From assembly GCF_002797915.1 (NCBI RefSeq), contig NZ_PGTY01000003.1, forward strand, positions 1-64,000: a stretch of 64,000 nt of DNA, read 5' to 3'. Source of the stretch: Yoonia maricola (lineage in GTDB: Bacteria; Pseudomonadota; Alphaproteobacteria; Rhodobacterales; Rhodobacteraceae). The notes beneath the pieces are model-generated. The model saw only the letters and a program-made list of their open reading frames with translations, made no database searches and was not told where the DNA came from. Shown piece after piece: positions 7,644 through 16,777 of the stretch. How positions within the stretch are numbered: position 1 is the stretch's first letter; each line of letters begins with the position of its first letter. A program made the position numbers and the translations under genes.

Positions 7644-8996
7644 TCAGGACGTGCTTGTCGGAAACAGCCCAAGGTCATTAAACGTATGATCGGGGAACAC
7701 CGTTGATACAAGGCTTTCTTCCATACCCATATGGCGGACCATGATTTCGCCAATAATGTCACGGTAGCTGGTCAAACGCGGCAGATAGTTCTCTGACACC
7801 ACACTATCGTCAATTGTGCTGACATCCTGTGCAACCGCCTGTCTTGTCGGTCCGCCAAAGGCAAACCATGCGCCACCGATACCGTGGTCGGTCCCCACGC
7901 TGCCGTTTTCCTTCTTGGTGCGGCCGAATTCACTGCCGACAAGAACGACGACATCCTGCATCAGTGCTGGTCCAAGATCATCCCAGAACCGTTGGAAATC
8001 CGCAGCACCTTGTGCAATTCTGGCATTGTAGGATTTGTTCTGGTCTGTGAATGGGTTCACCGTATTCTCGATGTCGATCTGGTCGCGATGCGTATCCCAG
8101 CCGATGTTCCAGTCGAGCGCTGCCATTTCAAGCGGCAGATCGTGTTTCAGCAATTGCGCGCAAAGTTTCAACCCACGCCCCAGTGAACTGGTTGAATAGG
8201 TTGGCGCGTTTGGATCTAGATCATAAGCCGCTGCTGCGTCTGATACGTCCTGAATAGATTCCAGCAAGACAAGTTGGTTGTCCTTGATATTGCCTTCTGC
8301 GACAGACAGATCGACCTCGTGTGACGCAATTTCCTCCATGATTGATGTCATGCGGAAGTCGTCGCAACCATCACCACAGTTGAAATTATCCAAATCGCTG
8401 TTGGAAATATCATAGGCCCCGCTTTGCACAATGGCAGGCACTTTGATTTCACCGCGTATTTCGGTGCTGATCGAGGTTTTACCAGCGACCAGACCCCGCA
8501 GGGGATGCGCAGCTTTTGTGACTTCCTGCATATAGCGGTTCATGTAGCCATCAATGATGTTATTACGCGCACCCGTCCCGATCCAGCGCTGGTTGTCAAA
8601 GTGCGACCGCCCGCTGCCTTCAAATGATGTGGATGGGGCAAGCATCATGTTGCCGCTGTCCCAGATGTCCATCATTGCGGCCATGTTGGGGTTCATCCCA
8701 CGAATGCCAGTGCTTTCACGATCTGCGGCAGCCGCTGTCCCAAGGCTGAGCGCGCGGTCACCGTCAGAGCCGTTGGGGCCTAGAATCGCAAGGTTTTCAC
8801 GATAAGCTAGATAAGCCGGATCATTGTAGAGCGGGAAAAGGTGCAAACCATCGGCACCGCCCCGCTGGAACACTTTGATAAAGGTTTTCGTCCGCCCCGT
8901 TCCATCCTGTGCAAAAGAAAACTGCGGTGCACCTGCTACCCCGGCAGCAGCCGCAGCAGAGGCAAGTGATTTGATAAAGTCTCGACGCGTAGCCAT
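7644..8996 (-). CDS. DUF1501 family secreted protein with Tat signal
   Basis: A 450-residue protein starting with a twin-arginine signal (TRRDFIKSLA followed by an Ala-rich core, cleavage near residue 29), so it is probably folded in the cytoplasm before export. The body matches DUF1501, a family related to the alkaline phosphatase/sulfatase fold, with conserved stretches KVFQRGGADGLHLFPLYND, GRSHFDNQRWIGTG, VVLVGSEFGRTKKENGS and TDHGIGGAWFAFGG. The enzymatic activity of DUF1501 proteins is not established. It sits between a DUF1800 gene and gspL on the same strand with short gaps, which implies co-transcription with part of the T2SS. Tat plus T2SS is a known two-step export route. Confidence 0.85.
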   Translation of the reverse strand: MATRRDFIKSLASAAAAAGVAGAPQFSFAQDGTGRTKTFIKVFQRGGADGLHLFPLYNDPAYLAYRENLAILGPNGSDGDRALSLGTAAAADRESTGIRGMNPNMAAMMDIWDSGNMMLAPSTSFEGSGRSHFDNQRWIGTGARNNIIDGYMNRYMQEVTKAAHPLRGLVAGKTSISTEIRGEIKVPAIVQSGAYDISNSDLDNFNCGDGCDDFRMTSIMEEIASHEVDLSVAEGNIKDNQLVLLESIQDVSDAAAAYDLDPNAPTYSTSSLGRGLKLCAQLLKHDLPLEMAALDWNIGWDTHRDQIDIENTVNPFTDQNKSYNARIAQGAADFQRFWDDLGPALMQDVVVLVGSEFGRTKKENGSVGTDHGIGGAWFAFGGPTRQAVAQDVSTIDDSVVSENYLPRLTSYRDIIGEIMVRHMGMEESLVSTVFPDHTFNDLGLFPTSTS

Positions 8997-9028
8997 AATA
9001 AATGCTCCGATTGAATGCTGCGTTGGTG

Positions 9029-11680
9029 TTATTGGATAAGGAAGCTTGGTGTCGCCATGATGGTCGCAAGCGCCCGTCTGACAGCCTGTGATTCATCGCC
9101 ATCAGGATCCAGTGGTTCAAAACTGTCGTTGCCGTTGAGAACCTGTACAACCTTGTCGAACTCAAGCTTTGTAAACCGATCACCAGTTGCAACAGTCAGC
9201 AAATATCCAGCCACTTCTTCTGGAGTTTCCAGCCCCGCATCCAACGCAGCTTCCAAAAGATCGATACCGTATAGGTCAGGCCGTTCAACGATCGTGTTCA
9301 TCCGTTCATAAGCCGCAACCATCTTGGCCGAGCTGACCCATGCTGTCCCCACTTCGGGCAAACCAGTTGGCGCCGGAGAGTAGAGTGGGATATACCCTGC
9401 ATCCGTGTAGACAGAGCGGAAGCGGCTGTAGAAGGTCGCTTCTTCACCTTCAACTGGGGTCGCACCAAAAGCACGGATAAACGAGGCCGCGAATTCAAAT
9501 GGATTTTTCACCTTGTTCCGCTGATATTCAACACTCGTGATATAGCTTGGGTCCAGCAGGATTGCTTCCAGCATCGGCACAACTTCACCACCAGATGCTT
9601 CCCATGCGGCGGCGCAGGCCGCAACCAGACCAGCTGGGGGCTCATCCGCGACCAGAAGTTGGACGAGTTTGCCACAGACAAAGTTCCGTGTGGATTCATG
9701 CTGGGCGAGCATCGTAATCAACTCTTCACCCTCTTGCACGCCAGCATCCCCTTCGCGTCCCACAATCGTTGTGTTCAGGAAGCCGGCCGACAGGACCTTG
9801 TCACCAGTGTCATGGCGATCAGGCATGAATTCGAATTCATAGACCCGCATGTCGTCGGAACCCTCATTCACCCAATTGTAATTCCAACCGGTAAAGATCC
9901 GTGCAACCTCGATGATATCTTCTTCGGTGTAGCCACCATCAACACCAAGCGTAGACAACTCCAGTACTTCTCGCGCGTAGTTTTCGTTCAGGCCACCTGC
10001 GCGGTTGGCGTCATTGTCCAGATATTGCGACATCAGCGGACTGCGCGCCGAGTACAGCAACATGTCTTCAAAATTGCCCAAGGCATTTTCGCGGAAAAAT
10101 TCGCGATCGGTCAGGTTTTGCTGCACGATCTGCGTGCCTTTGGTGATCGCATGAAAGTGATTGGCCCAGAACCGGCCCATGACTTCCTGTAGCTGCTTTT
10201 CACTGAAAGCGGCATGCGCAAGGTCATAATCCATCAATGAATTCAAGAAGTTGGTATTACTTGAATCGTTCAGCAACTCTCCGGGTTGCATCGCGTTGAA
10301 CGTACTATCGTTGATATTATCGGCATCAAGCTGTTCGCGCACGAAGTTTTCAAAACCAATGGCCCGCACACGCGCATACAGCTCTGGTGAGGCACCAAAG
10401 GTCAAACGGCTCAGCGCCTGCCCGACCCCATCCTCAACAGGAGAACCGGTGACGACATAGCTGATCGGTTCGCTTGTCACTTCGGCATTCGTGCTCAGCT
10501 GACCAACAAGTGTGACCGTCACCTCAGAGGCGTTGCTAAAGTCTTCGGGGAACATACGCACAGCAAACTGGCCGGTTTCTGTACCAACCGCGACTGTTGT
10601 TTCGGTATCACGTGGCGGGTCAAACGTGACGGCGATCTGATCAAAGACACTGTCGTCCATGACCGCGCCAAAAAGCGTTGTTCCGGTGTTCGGAACCAGA
10701 CCTTCTTCATTGCCCGCAGACGTCAGTTGAATAACTTCTGTCAGTTCCACCGTCGGGGGTGTTAGTGGCGTCACCTGTGCGACTGTCGGTGATATGGGGT
10801 TTGGCGTTGGTGTTGGTGTCCCTGTTGTGGGCGTCCCTGTTGTGGGCGTCCCGGTTGTCGGCGTTGTTGGCGTGCTTACGCCGCCGTCACTACCCGAACT
10901 GCTTCCCGAACTTATCGTGGATGGAAAGCTGACCAATTGACCACTGGAAGTGGTGTCAGTGGTTGTTGTACCGCTGCTGCTGTCCGTTGTGCTTGTCGCA
11001 CCGGTCATTGAGGCCGTTGTGGTGCCGCTCATACCAGACGATTGCATGCCGGTATTCACCGAACCCATCTGCGCATTCTTATCTACAGCAGCCGCTGCAG
11101 CGGCGCGCGCTCCGCCGGATGAGCCGCCACCAATCGCAAATGGGGTAAACGGCGCTGCACCGGATGCAAGCACAGGTGTTGCGTCGACCCCACCACCGTT
11201 TGAGGCAGGCAGGCCTGCGCGGGCCGTCAAAATCTCGGCAGCCTCAAGATGATCAAGCTCTGTGGTCTGCGCAAAAAGAGGTTCGGGTGCTTGGCCCGCC
11301 ATGTTGAGTGTAATGAGGGCAATGTTGGCATTTTCTTCTGTAATGCCTGCAATGGTGATCGCATGCGCACCCACGTCAAGCGAGACGAAAGCGGTGATTT
11401 CCTCGCCCACTTCGGCAAGGCGCGATCCGGTTGCATCAATCAGCACCTCACCGTTGATGCGCAGCTGGACACCACTGTTGGCAGGCGCCCGCAACGTATA
11501 CATGCCCGTTGCTGGCAGAATGAGCTTCCGCAGGATCTCTTTTGATTCCTCTGCCTCGGCGATAATGTCGGTAAACGAAGTGGTTGGCGTCGTCTCTTGC
11601 GTTTGTGCGCTGGCGGGTGTGGTAAAGCCGACGGTCATGGCGGCCAACAGCGGCCAGCTCAAATTTTTCAAATAAGTCAC
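9029..11680 (-). CDS. DUF1800 family secreted protein
   Basis: An 883-residue protein with a Sec signal peptide ending near PASAQ (residue 26). Residues 27-190 form a small beta domain. Residues about 190-300 are a low-complexity Ser/Thr/Gly/Pro linker with tandem PTTGT repeats. A further beta-rich segment leads to the DUF1800 domain from about 415 to the end (LSRLTFGASPELYARVR, MGRFWANHFHAITKG, NYAREVLELSTLGVDGGY). DUF1800 and DUF1501 genes commonly occur as pairs; the activity of the family is not established. The start is GTG at 11680 behind an AAGGGG ribosome site. It is the first gene of the minus-strand T2SS block, making it a likely T2SS cargo or cell-surface product. Confidence 0.85.
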   Translation of the reverse strand: MTYLKNLSWPLLAAMTVGFTTPASAQTQETTPTTSFTDIIAEAEESKEILRKLILPATGMYTLRAPANSGVQLRINGEVLIDATGSRLAEVGEEITAFVSLDVGAHAITIAGITEENANIALITLNMAGQAPEPLFAQTTELDHLEAAEILTARAGLPASNGGGVDATPVLASGAAPFTPFAIGGGSSGGARAAAAAAVDKNAQMGSVNTGMQSSGMSGTTTASMTGATSTTDSSSGTTTTDTTSSGQLVSFPSTISSGSSSGSDGGVSTPTTPTTGTPTTGTPTTGTPTPTPNPISPTVAQVTPLTPPTVELTEVIQLTSAGNEEGLVPNTGTTLFGAVMDDSVFDQIAVTFDPPRDTETTVAVGTETGQFAVRMFPEDFSNASEVTVTLVGQLSTNAEVTSEPISYVVTGSPVEDGVGQALSRLTFGASPELYARVRAIGFENFVREQLDADNINDSTFNAMQPGELLNDSSNTNFLNSLMDYDLAHAAFSEKQLQEVMGRFWANHFHAITKGTQIVQQNLTDREFFRENALGNFEDMLLYSARSPLMSQYLDNDANRAGGLNENYAREVLELSTLGVDGGYTEEDIIEVARIFTGWNYNWVNEGSDDMRVYEFEFMPDRHDTGDKVLSAGFLNTTIVGREGDAGVQEGEELITMLAQHESTRNFVCGKLVQLLVADEPPAGLVAACAAAWEASGGEVVPMLEAILLDPSYITSVEYQRNKVKNPFEFAASFIRAFGATPVEGEEATFYSRFRSVYTDAGYIPLYSPAPTGLPEVGTAWVSSAKMVAAYERMNTIVERPDLYGIDLLEAALDAGLETPEEVAGYLLTVATGDRFTKLEFDKVVQVLNGNDSFEPLDPDGDESQAVRRALATIMATPSFLIQ

Positions 11681-11976
11681 AACATCCCCTTGATCATTAT
11701 TTGCCCCATTTATGGCGCAAGAATTTCTTAATTCGATGATGGTTATTGAGCAAATGTGGCGAAATCTTGATGCTGCATCGGCGCAATGAGCGAAAATTTG
11801 CTCAGTTTTAGATAATTATACACCAGTTGGCCCGAAAACTTCGAAAATCTCTAAACGACAACATGGTTTCGCCTCAATTACAGGCGATCAATTCAGCCGG
11901 TGTGGTGCGGGTACAGACGGCGCTTTGCAGGTCAGCGAACCGTGAGACGATCATGAAGGAAGGTACTGGTTAGACG
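11681..11976. promoter_or_regulatory. Divergent promoter region of the two T2SS operons, with TGAGC repeats
   Basis: This 296-base gap must contain the promoters for both T2SS blocks (DUF1800-gspC leftward, gspE-gspO rightward). It is AT-rich and holds an inverted repeat, TGAGCAAAT at 11747-11755 against ATTTGCTCA at 11796-11804, plus a further TGAGC at 11787-11791 that makes TGAGC-N8-GCTCA with the second arm. Such an arrangement could bind one regulator controlling both operons. No regulator gene is adjacent. Confidence 0.45.
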
Positions 11977-13683
11977 ATGGCAAGAGTAATGACCGTCCAC
12001 TTGGATGACATTGAAATTCCAGCACGTTTTCTGCATGACGGCACATTGAGCCACGCCGATGTTCTGCGCGTGCGGCAGATCTGTACATCGACAGGACAGC
12101 CAGTGCGCGTCGTGCTTGACCGGCTTGGTATCGTGTCCCAAAGCACCTGGGCACAGGCCGTTGCAGAGGACCATGACCTGCCCCTTCTGACTTTGGATGA
12201 TTTTCCGCTTCGCCTGCCACAAGACAGCCGCCTTTCAACCGATTACATGAAACAAAACAGCGTTGCGCTGCTTACTGTTGACGAAGATGCACCACCTAGG
12301 GTTGCGATTGCGAATCCTATGTCCGCCCAAGTGCGTCGCGCGCTCAAGATGACCTTGGGGTCCGAGATTGATTATGTCATCGCAACGGACCGCGATATTG
12401 AGGCTGCACTCGCCCGCAGTGAAACTGCCGCAGACGAAGAGCAAGAGACCACGACCGCGACCTTGATGACGGTGGCTGAGGATGGCGATGATACCGACCG
12501 CCTGCTTGAGTTGGCCAATAACGCGCCAACGGTCCGTTATATTGATGGATTATTTGCAAAGGCTGTCGAAAGCAGTGCGACAGACATTCACGTCGAGATA
12601 CTGGACAAGACCCCGCGTGTCCGCTTGCGCATCGACGGTATTCTTGTGCCTGCCAATCCGGTTGAACGGCACCTTTATGAAGGTGTGGTCTCACGCCTGA
12701 AAATTCTCGCTGGGATGGATATCAGCGAACGCCGCTTGCCGCAGGATGGCCGTATCCGGCAACAGATGGCGGGACGGACCATCGATATTCGTGTGGCCAG
12801 CATGCCCACGGTGCATGGCGAAACGCTCGTGCTGCGCCTGCTCGACAACAGCAAAACTCTTGCAGCGCTCGACCGGCTGGCGATGCCTGATCTGGCTTTG
12901 GGTCGTATGAAAGATGCCCTGAGCCAGCCGAATGGTCTGATCCTTGTGACCGGCCCGACGGGCAGCGGTAAGACAACGACGCTCCATGCTGCTTTGGCCG
13001 AGATCAATGATAAGGGCCGCAAGATTATCACCATCGAAAACCCGGTTGAAATTCAGACCCAGGGCCTGATCCAGATTGACGTGAACCCTGATCTGGGGTG
13101 GACATTCGCAAGCGCACTTCGTTCTGTGCTGCGCCATGACCCTGATGTGCTGATGGTGGGTGAAATCCGTGATGCCGAAACGGCAGAACTGGCCATTCGC
13201 GCGGCATTGACCGGGCATTTGGTACTCTCCACCCTACACACAAACCGAGCGTCCGAGGCGGTCTTGCGTCTGGGCGATATGGGCGTGCCGCAGTATATGC
13301 TGCAATCCGTATTGCGGCTGGTCGGCGCCCAACGGCTGATCCGCACGCTTTGCACCCATTGTGCCACCCCGGTGGCCCTGCATGAAAACGAAAACTACCG
13401 GTCGTTGGCGCAAAGTTTCTATGAGGCCGACCCAAGTCTTGGCCCACCAGAAGGGTGGCAGCCGCATATGGCCGTTGGGTGCAGCCAGTGCAACAATACC
13501 GGTTATGTGGGCCGACAGGCACTGTTCGAAATGCTGACCCCGAATGAGGCTATGGCACCAGACGATCAGGCCAAGACGCAGCAGCGCACCATGGGGCTTG
13601 AGGGTGTCGGGCTTTTTGCGCGTGGCGAAACAACGCTGAACGAACTGGTCCGCGTCTTTGGCGCGGGCGCGTTCTGGATCTGA
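11977..13683 (+). CDS. gspE: Type II secretion ATPase GspE
   Basis: A 568-residue cytoplasmic hexameric ATPase that powers pseudopilus assembly. It has the N-terminal GspE domain (about 1-150), then the RecA-like ATPase with Walker A GPTGSGKTTT near residue 327, the Walker B/Asp-box VLMVGEIRDAET near 389, and the His box LVLSTLHTNRASEAVLRL. The zinc module of GspE proteins is present as CTHC near 459 and CSQC near 503, and TGYVGRQALFEML follows. Length is normal. The ATG at 11977 gives a complete N1 domain; GAAGGAAGG lies about 20 bases upstream, so the start is somewhat uncertain. First gene of the rightward T2SS operon. Confidence 0.93.
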   Translation: MARVMTVHLDDIEIPARFLHDGTLSHADVLRVRQICTSTGQPVRVVLDRLGIVSQSTWAQAVAEDHDLPLLTLDDFPLRLPQDSRLSTDYMKQNSVALLTVDEDAPPRVAIANPMSAQVRRALKMTLGSEIDYVIATDRDIEAALARSETAADEEQETTTATLMTVAEDGDDTDRLLELANNAPTVRYIDGLFAKAVESSATDIHVEILDKTPRVRLRIDGILVPANPVERHLYEGVVSRLKILAGMDISERRLPQDGRIRQQMAGRTIDIRVASMPTVHGETLVLRLLDNSKTLAALDRLAMPDLALGRMKDALSQPNGLILVTGPTGSGKTTTLHAALAEINDKGRKIITIENPVEIQTQGLIQIDVNPDLGWTFASALRSVLRHDPDVLMVGEIRDAETAELAIRAALTGHLVLSTLHTNRASEAVLRLGDMGVPQYMLQSVLRLVGAQRLIRTLCTHCATPVALHENENYRSLAQSFYEADPSLGPPEGWQPHMAVGCSQCNNTGYVGRQALFEMLTPNEAMAPDDQAKTQQRTMGLEGVGLFARGETTLNELVRVFGAGAFWI

Positions 13684-13687
13684 GCGG

Positions 13688-14923
13688 ATGGCCGAGCCTG
13701 CATTGCAATCTGAACGGCCCTTTGTCTATACGGCCCGCACCGCAGGTGGGGCACGCAAAAAAGGACGCGTGACAGCGCGGGACACAGCGCATGCCACCCA
13801 AAAGCTGCGGCTTGATGGGCTTTACCCCATCGACATCAAGGCCGCCCAAAAGACATCTGCCAGCGCAGGCAAAACACCTGTCAGCAAACGCAAGCTGACC
13901 CAGCGAAATCAGGCCGATCTGATCACCCGTCTGGCTAAGCTGACCACCAGCCAGATCCCCCTTGATCGCGCGTTGTCGATTATTGCTGAGGGCAAGGATG
14001 GCGCACTACCAGCCGTGGCGGGCAAACTGCGGGTACATATCCGCGAAGGTGGTGGGCTTGTCGATGGGATGGTGACACATCTGGGGATCAAGGATGCCGC
14101 GACATTGGCGCTTGTGCGCGGTGCCGAGGTGTCAGGTGATCTGCCGCAGGCGTTGCGCACGGCTGCAGATATCTTGCAACAGCGCCTGATGCTGGTGCGG
14201 CGTATCGGTGTGGGCCTGCTTTATCCGGGGCTTTTGCTGTTGGTGGCCTTGCTTTCCATCGGATTGATCATGATCGCTGTTATCCCGCAGTTCCGCCCGC
14301 TGGTCGAAGGCCGGATGGATATGGTCCCACTATTGGGCCGGATGATCTTTGGCGTGTCCGCGTCACTCTCGGCCATATGGCCGCTAATCGTGACAGGGCT
14401 GATACTTGTGGTCGTGACACTGTGGTGGTTGCATAGGCAAGGTAAGGCGGTTCCGCTGATCGCCCGGATTGCAGCCCGATTACCCCTGATCAATCAAGTG
14501 ATCTGGCGCAATCAGGTGATGATCATTCTGCACAGCCTTGGTGCGCTCTTGCGCCGTGAAGTGACGTTAAGTGCGGCGCTGCAGGTCATCCTGTCGTCTA
14601 CGCCGCCGGGCCGTATCAAAACGGCCATGACCCAGGTGGCAAGCGATATTGAAACCGGTCAGGCTTTGTCACAGGCCCTCAGCACCGCAGATTTCATGTC
14701 TGCGGGTGCCATAGAAATGGTTCGTATCGGTGAAGAAACCGGGGATCTGGCAGGTATGATCACACGGGCCGCCGATGAAATGCGCGATGCAGCGGATCGC
14801 GATCTTGAACGTTTTCTTGCATTATTCCAGCCTGCGTTGATTATCTTCGTAGGTCTATTAGTAGGGGTTAGCCTTTATGCGCTTTTCTCAGCCATTGTTG
14901 CTGTCAACGCGATCGCCTTCTAG
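13688..14923 (+). CDS. gspF: Type II secretion inner-membrane protein GspF
   Basis: A 411-residue polytopic protein of the T2SF family, which sits at the base of the platform and couples the ATPase to pseudopilin addition. Two T2SF domains are visible: residues about 70-190 with QADLITRLAKLTTSQIPLDR, then membrane helices near 190-215 and 235-255, the second domain about 275-395 with the matching HSLGALLRREVTLSAALQ, and a final helix near 385-410. The ATG at 13688 is 4 bases after the gspE stop; an in-frame ATG at 13658 lies inside gspE and is less likely. The gene overlaps gspG by 47 bases. Confidence 0.92.
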   Translation: MAEPALQSERPFVYTARTAGGARKKGRVTARDTAHATQKLRLDGLYPIDIKAAQKTSASAGKTPVSKRKLTQRNQADLITRLAKLTTSQIPLDRALSIIAEGKDGALPAVAGKLRVHIREGGGLVDGMVTHLGIKDAATLALVRGAEVSGDLPQALRTAADILQQRLMLVRRIGVGLLYPGLLLLVALLSIGLIMIAVIPQFRPLVEGRMDMVPLLGRMIFGVSASLSAIWPLIVTGLILVVVTLWWLHRQGKAVPLIARIAARLPLINQVIWRNQVMIILHSLGALLRREVTLSAALQVILSSTPPGRIKTAMTQVASDIETGQALSQALSTADFMSAGAIEMVRIGEETGDLAGMITRAADEMRDAADRDLERFLALFQPALIIFVGLLVGVSLYALFSAIVAVNAIAF

Positions 14924-15329
14924 GCGGCGTGCCGCAAGCAGCGGTTTTTCATTGATCGAAATGCTGGTCGCCGTGGCCATAATCGGTCTGATCGTGGGTC
15001 TGGTCGGGCCAGCAGCCATGCGTCAGCTACAGTCATCGCGGGTGAACACGACCGAAGCCCAGATCGGCCAGATCCGCACGGCCATCGATATCTTTGCGAT
15101 CGACACGGGACGCATACCATCTGAAAGCGAAGGTTTGAGCGCGCTTGTCACCAACACCAGCGCGATCCCCGGCTGGAACGGGCCCTACCTGCGTGACGGC
15201 ACCTTGCCAATGGACGCATGGAGCCGTGACTTTCTTTATGTTGTTGAAGAAGGTCAGGTGCGTGTTGTCTCGCTGGGGGCGGATGGGCAGGCTGGTGGTA
15301 CAGGCAATGATGCCGATATCGGCCGCTAG
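14877..15329 (+). CDS. gspG: Major pseudopilin GspG
   Basis: A 150-residue major pseudopilin. After a basic leader comes the prepilin peptidase site SSGFSLIEMLVAVAI: cleavage after the Gly, with Phe as +1 and the conserved Glu at +5. The C-terminal half has the GspG pattern, ESEGLSALV, GWNGPYLRDG and then PMDAWSRDFLYV. The calcium loop region has LGADGQAGGTGNDADI. It polymerises under the periplasm to push substrates through the secretin. The ATG lies within the end of gspF, in another reading frame. The leader of about 22 residues is longer than usual, so a later start is possible. Confidence 0.92.
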   Translation: MRFSQPLLLSTRSPSRRRAASSGFSLIEMLVAVAIIGLIVGLVGPAAMRQLQSSRVNTTEAQIGQIRTAIDIFAIDTGRIPSESEGLSALVTNTSAIPGWNGPYLRDGTLPMDAWSRDFLYVVEEGQVRVVSLGADGQAGGTGNDADIGR

Positions 15330-15729
15330 ACGCCACAATGCCCGCGGGCTTGCCACCGTCGAAGTGCTGGTCGCTGTTGCAATCATTGTGATGATTGGCA
15401 GTCTTGCTGTCTTCACTCTTGGCAGCACGGACCGCCGCATGGTCGCGCGTGAGACCGCTGACATCAGCCTATTTCTGCAACAGACCCGCATGCGCGCGTT
15501 GGAATTGGGCCGCCCGATTGAGATTGTCGTTGTCGGCTCCGAAGGACGCATTGCTGCAGGCGGACTGCAGCATCAGGTCACGCGCGATATGGTACTGACC
15601 CCTGATGAGGCGCAGCTCGTTTTGCAGCCAACCGGCGCCTCTGACGGGCTGACCTTGCAAGTTGCCAAGGGCAACCACATAGGGACCGTCACGCTGGATT
15701 GGCTGACCGGACGGGTCGATACCCAATGA
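15310..15729 (+). CDS. gspH: Minor pseudopilin GspH
   Basis: A 139-residue minor pseudopilin with a short basic leader and the processing site RGLATVEVLVAVAII: cleavage after Gly, Leu at +1, Glu at +5, followed by the long hydrophobic helix. The globular part includes LFLQQTRMRALELGRPIEIVV, trimmed here to its recognisable core RMRALELGRPIEIV, as expected for GspH. Two ATGs are in tandem (15307 and 15310) and either could start translation; both overlap the end of gspG by about 20 bases. The next gene overlaps the stop by 4 bases. Confidence 0.85.
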   Translation: MPISAARRHNARGLATVEVLVAVAIIVMIGSLAVFTLGSTDRRMVARETADISLFLQQTRMRALELGRPIEIVVVGSEGRIAAGGLQHQVTRDMVLTPDEAQLVLQPTGASDGLTLQVAKGNHIGTVTLDWLTGRVDTQ

Positions 15730-16118
15730 GACGGTCTGCGGCGAAAGGCTTTACCCTGATTGAAACACTGGTCGCACTGGCCATCGCGGCAGTGGTGATC
15801 AACGGGTTTTATAGTGCCTTATCCACGGGCGCCCTGCTTGAGCGGCGTGCCGATGAGCAAGCGCGGATGGTCTTGGTCGCCAGCACCCTTTTGGATCAGG
15901 TGGGCGTCGATATCCCGTTACGCCTTGGCAATAGCAGTGGCCAGACCGATGGGGTGACCTGGCAACTGGTGATATCAAACGTACCCGCAGCAGATATGCA
16001 GCTTGGCACGATCTATGAAAATGAGCTGATTTTTGTGTCGGTCTCAGTCACCGACCCCACTGGCAGCGCAGCACCGGTCGTGCTTCGCGCGATCCGCTAT
16101 GAGGATACACCGCTATGA
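15726..16118 (+). CDS. gspI: Minor pseudopilin GspI
   Basis: A 130-residue minor pseudopilin with processing site KGFTLIETLVALAIAA (Phe +1, Glu +5) and the GspI signature of a short globular domain containing ADEQARMVLVASTLLDQVG and a WQLVISNV strand. GspI forms the tip complex with GspJ and GspK. The start ATG overlaps the gspH stop (ATGA at 15726), and the same type of overlap links it to gspJ. Confidence 0.87.
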   Translation: MRRSAAKGFTLIETLVALAIAAVVINGFYSALSTGALLERRADEQARMVLVASTLLDQVGVDIPLRLGNSSGQTDGVTWQLVISNVPAADMQLGTIYENELIFVSVSVTDPTGSAAPVVLRAIRYEDTPL

Positions 16119-16777
16119 CGCGACGCAGGCACACATCCAATGGATTTGTTCTGGCCGAAGCTTTGGTCGCTCTGGCGGTCGCCGCGATGACCGTTGCCTT
16201 GCTGACAAGTGCGACATGGGGGCTGAATGCAGCCACCGAACGGCGCGCGGCAGCCGCGCAAACCAGTGCGGTGGATTGGCTTGCCGCGCGCCGGGCCATG
16301 ACCGGATGGGCCGCTGGTGTTACCGCGCAAGGGATAGCAGACAGCCGCAACAGCCTGATCGGCACCGCCTCGACGGCACGGATGGTTGTGGCGCAAACCA
16401 ACAACACGCCCGCCGCAGGGCCTTACGTCGGCGAGTTGCGGATCGAGGCGCGGGGCACAAACCGTTTCGTGCTGATCGCCGCACAGCACCCCGGCCTGCG
16501 TGATGCACGCGTGACCTCGTCAAACGCACGCCAGACCGACGTGGTGACAACATCAACGCCGATGCGACTGCTGTATCTGATCCCCAGTGGTCCTGCTGGA
16601 CAGGGTGTTTGGCGCTATGAGACCGGGTCCGGCGCAGAGGGCCTGCCTTTGGCCATCGGGCTTGAGGTTGGCACACGGCGGATGATCACCGCCCCCATCC
16701 ATCCCACCCGCAGCGCATCATGCCTTGCCAGACTGGGCCTGGCCGGTGTGGATGATGACGATTGCGCGCTAAGATGA
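16115..16777 (+). CDS. gspJ: Minor pseudopilin GspJ
   Basis: A 220-residue minor pseudopilin with site NGFVLAEALVALAVAAM: Phe at +1 and Glu at +5, though Val replaces the usual Thr/Ser at +2. The length, about 220, is right for GspJ, and it includes RFVLIAAQHPG and MRLLYLIPSG in the globular domain. It lies between gspI and gspK with 4-base overlaps on both sides, the standard H-I-J-K order. Confidence 0.85.
   Translation: MTRRRHTSNGFVLAEALVALAVAAMTVALLTSATWGLNAATERRAAAAQTSAVDWLAARRAMTGWAAGVTAQGIADSRNSLIGTASTARMVVAQTNNTPAAGPYVGELRIEARGTNRFVLIAAQHPGLRDARVTSSNARQTDVVTTSTPMRLLYLIPSGPAGQGVWRYETGSGAEGLPLAIGLEVGTRRMITAPIHPTRSASCLARLGLAGVDDDDCALR

Noticed and set aside
10800-10870. Tandem repeat as a possible CRISPR or regulatory array
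   Set aside because: It is an in-frame coding repeat (PTTGT) inside the DUF1800 gene.
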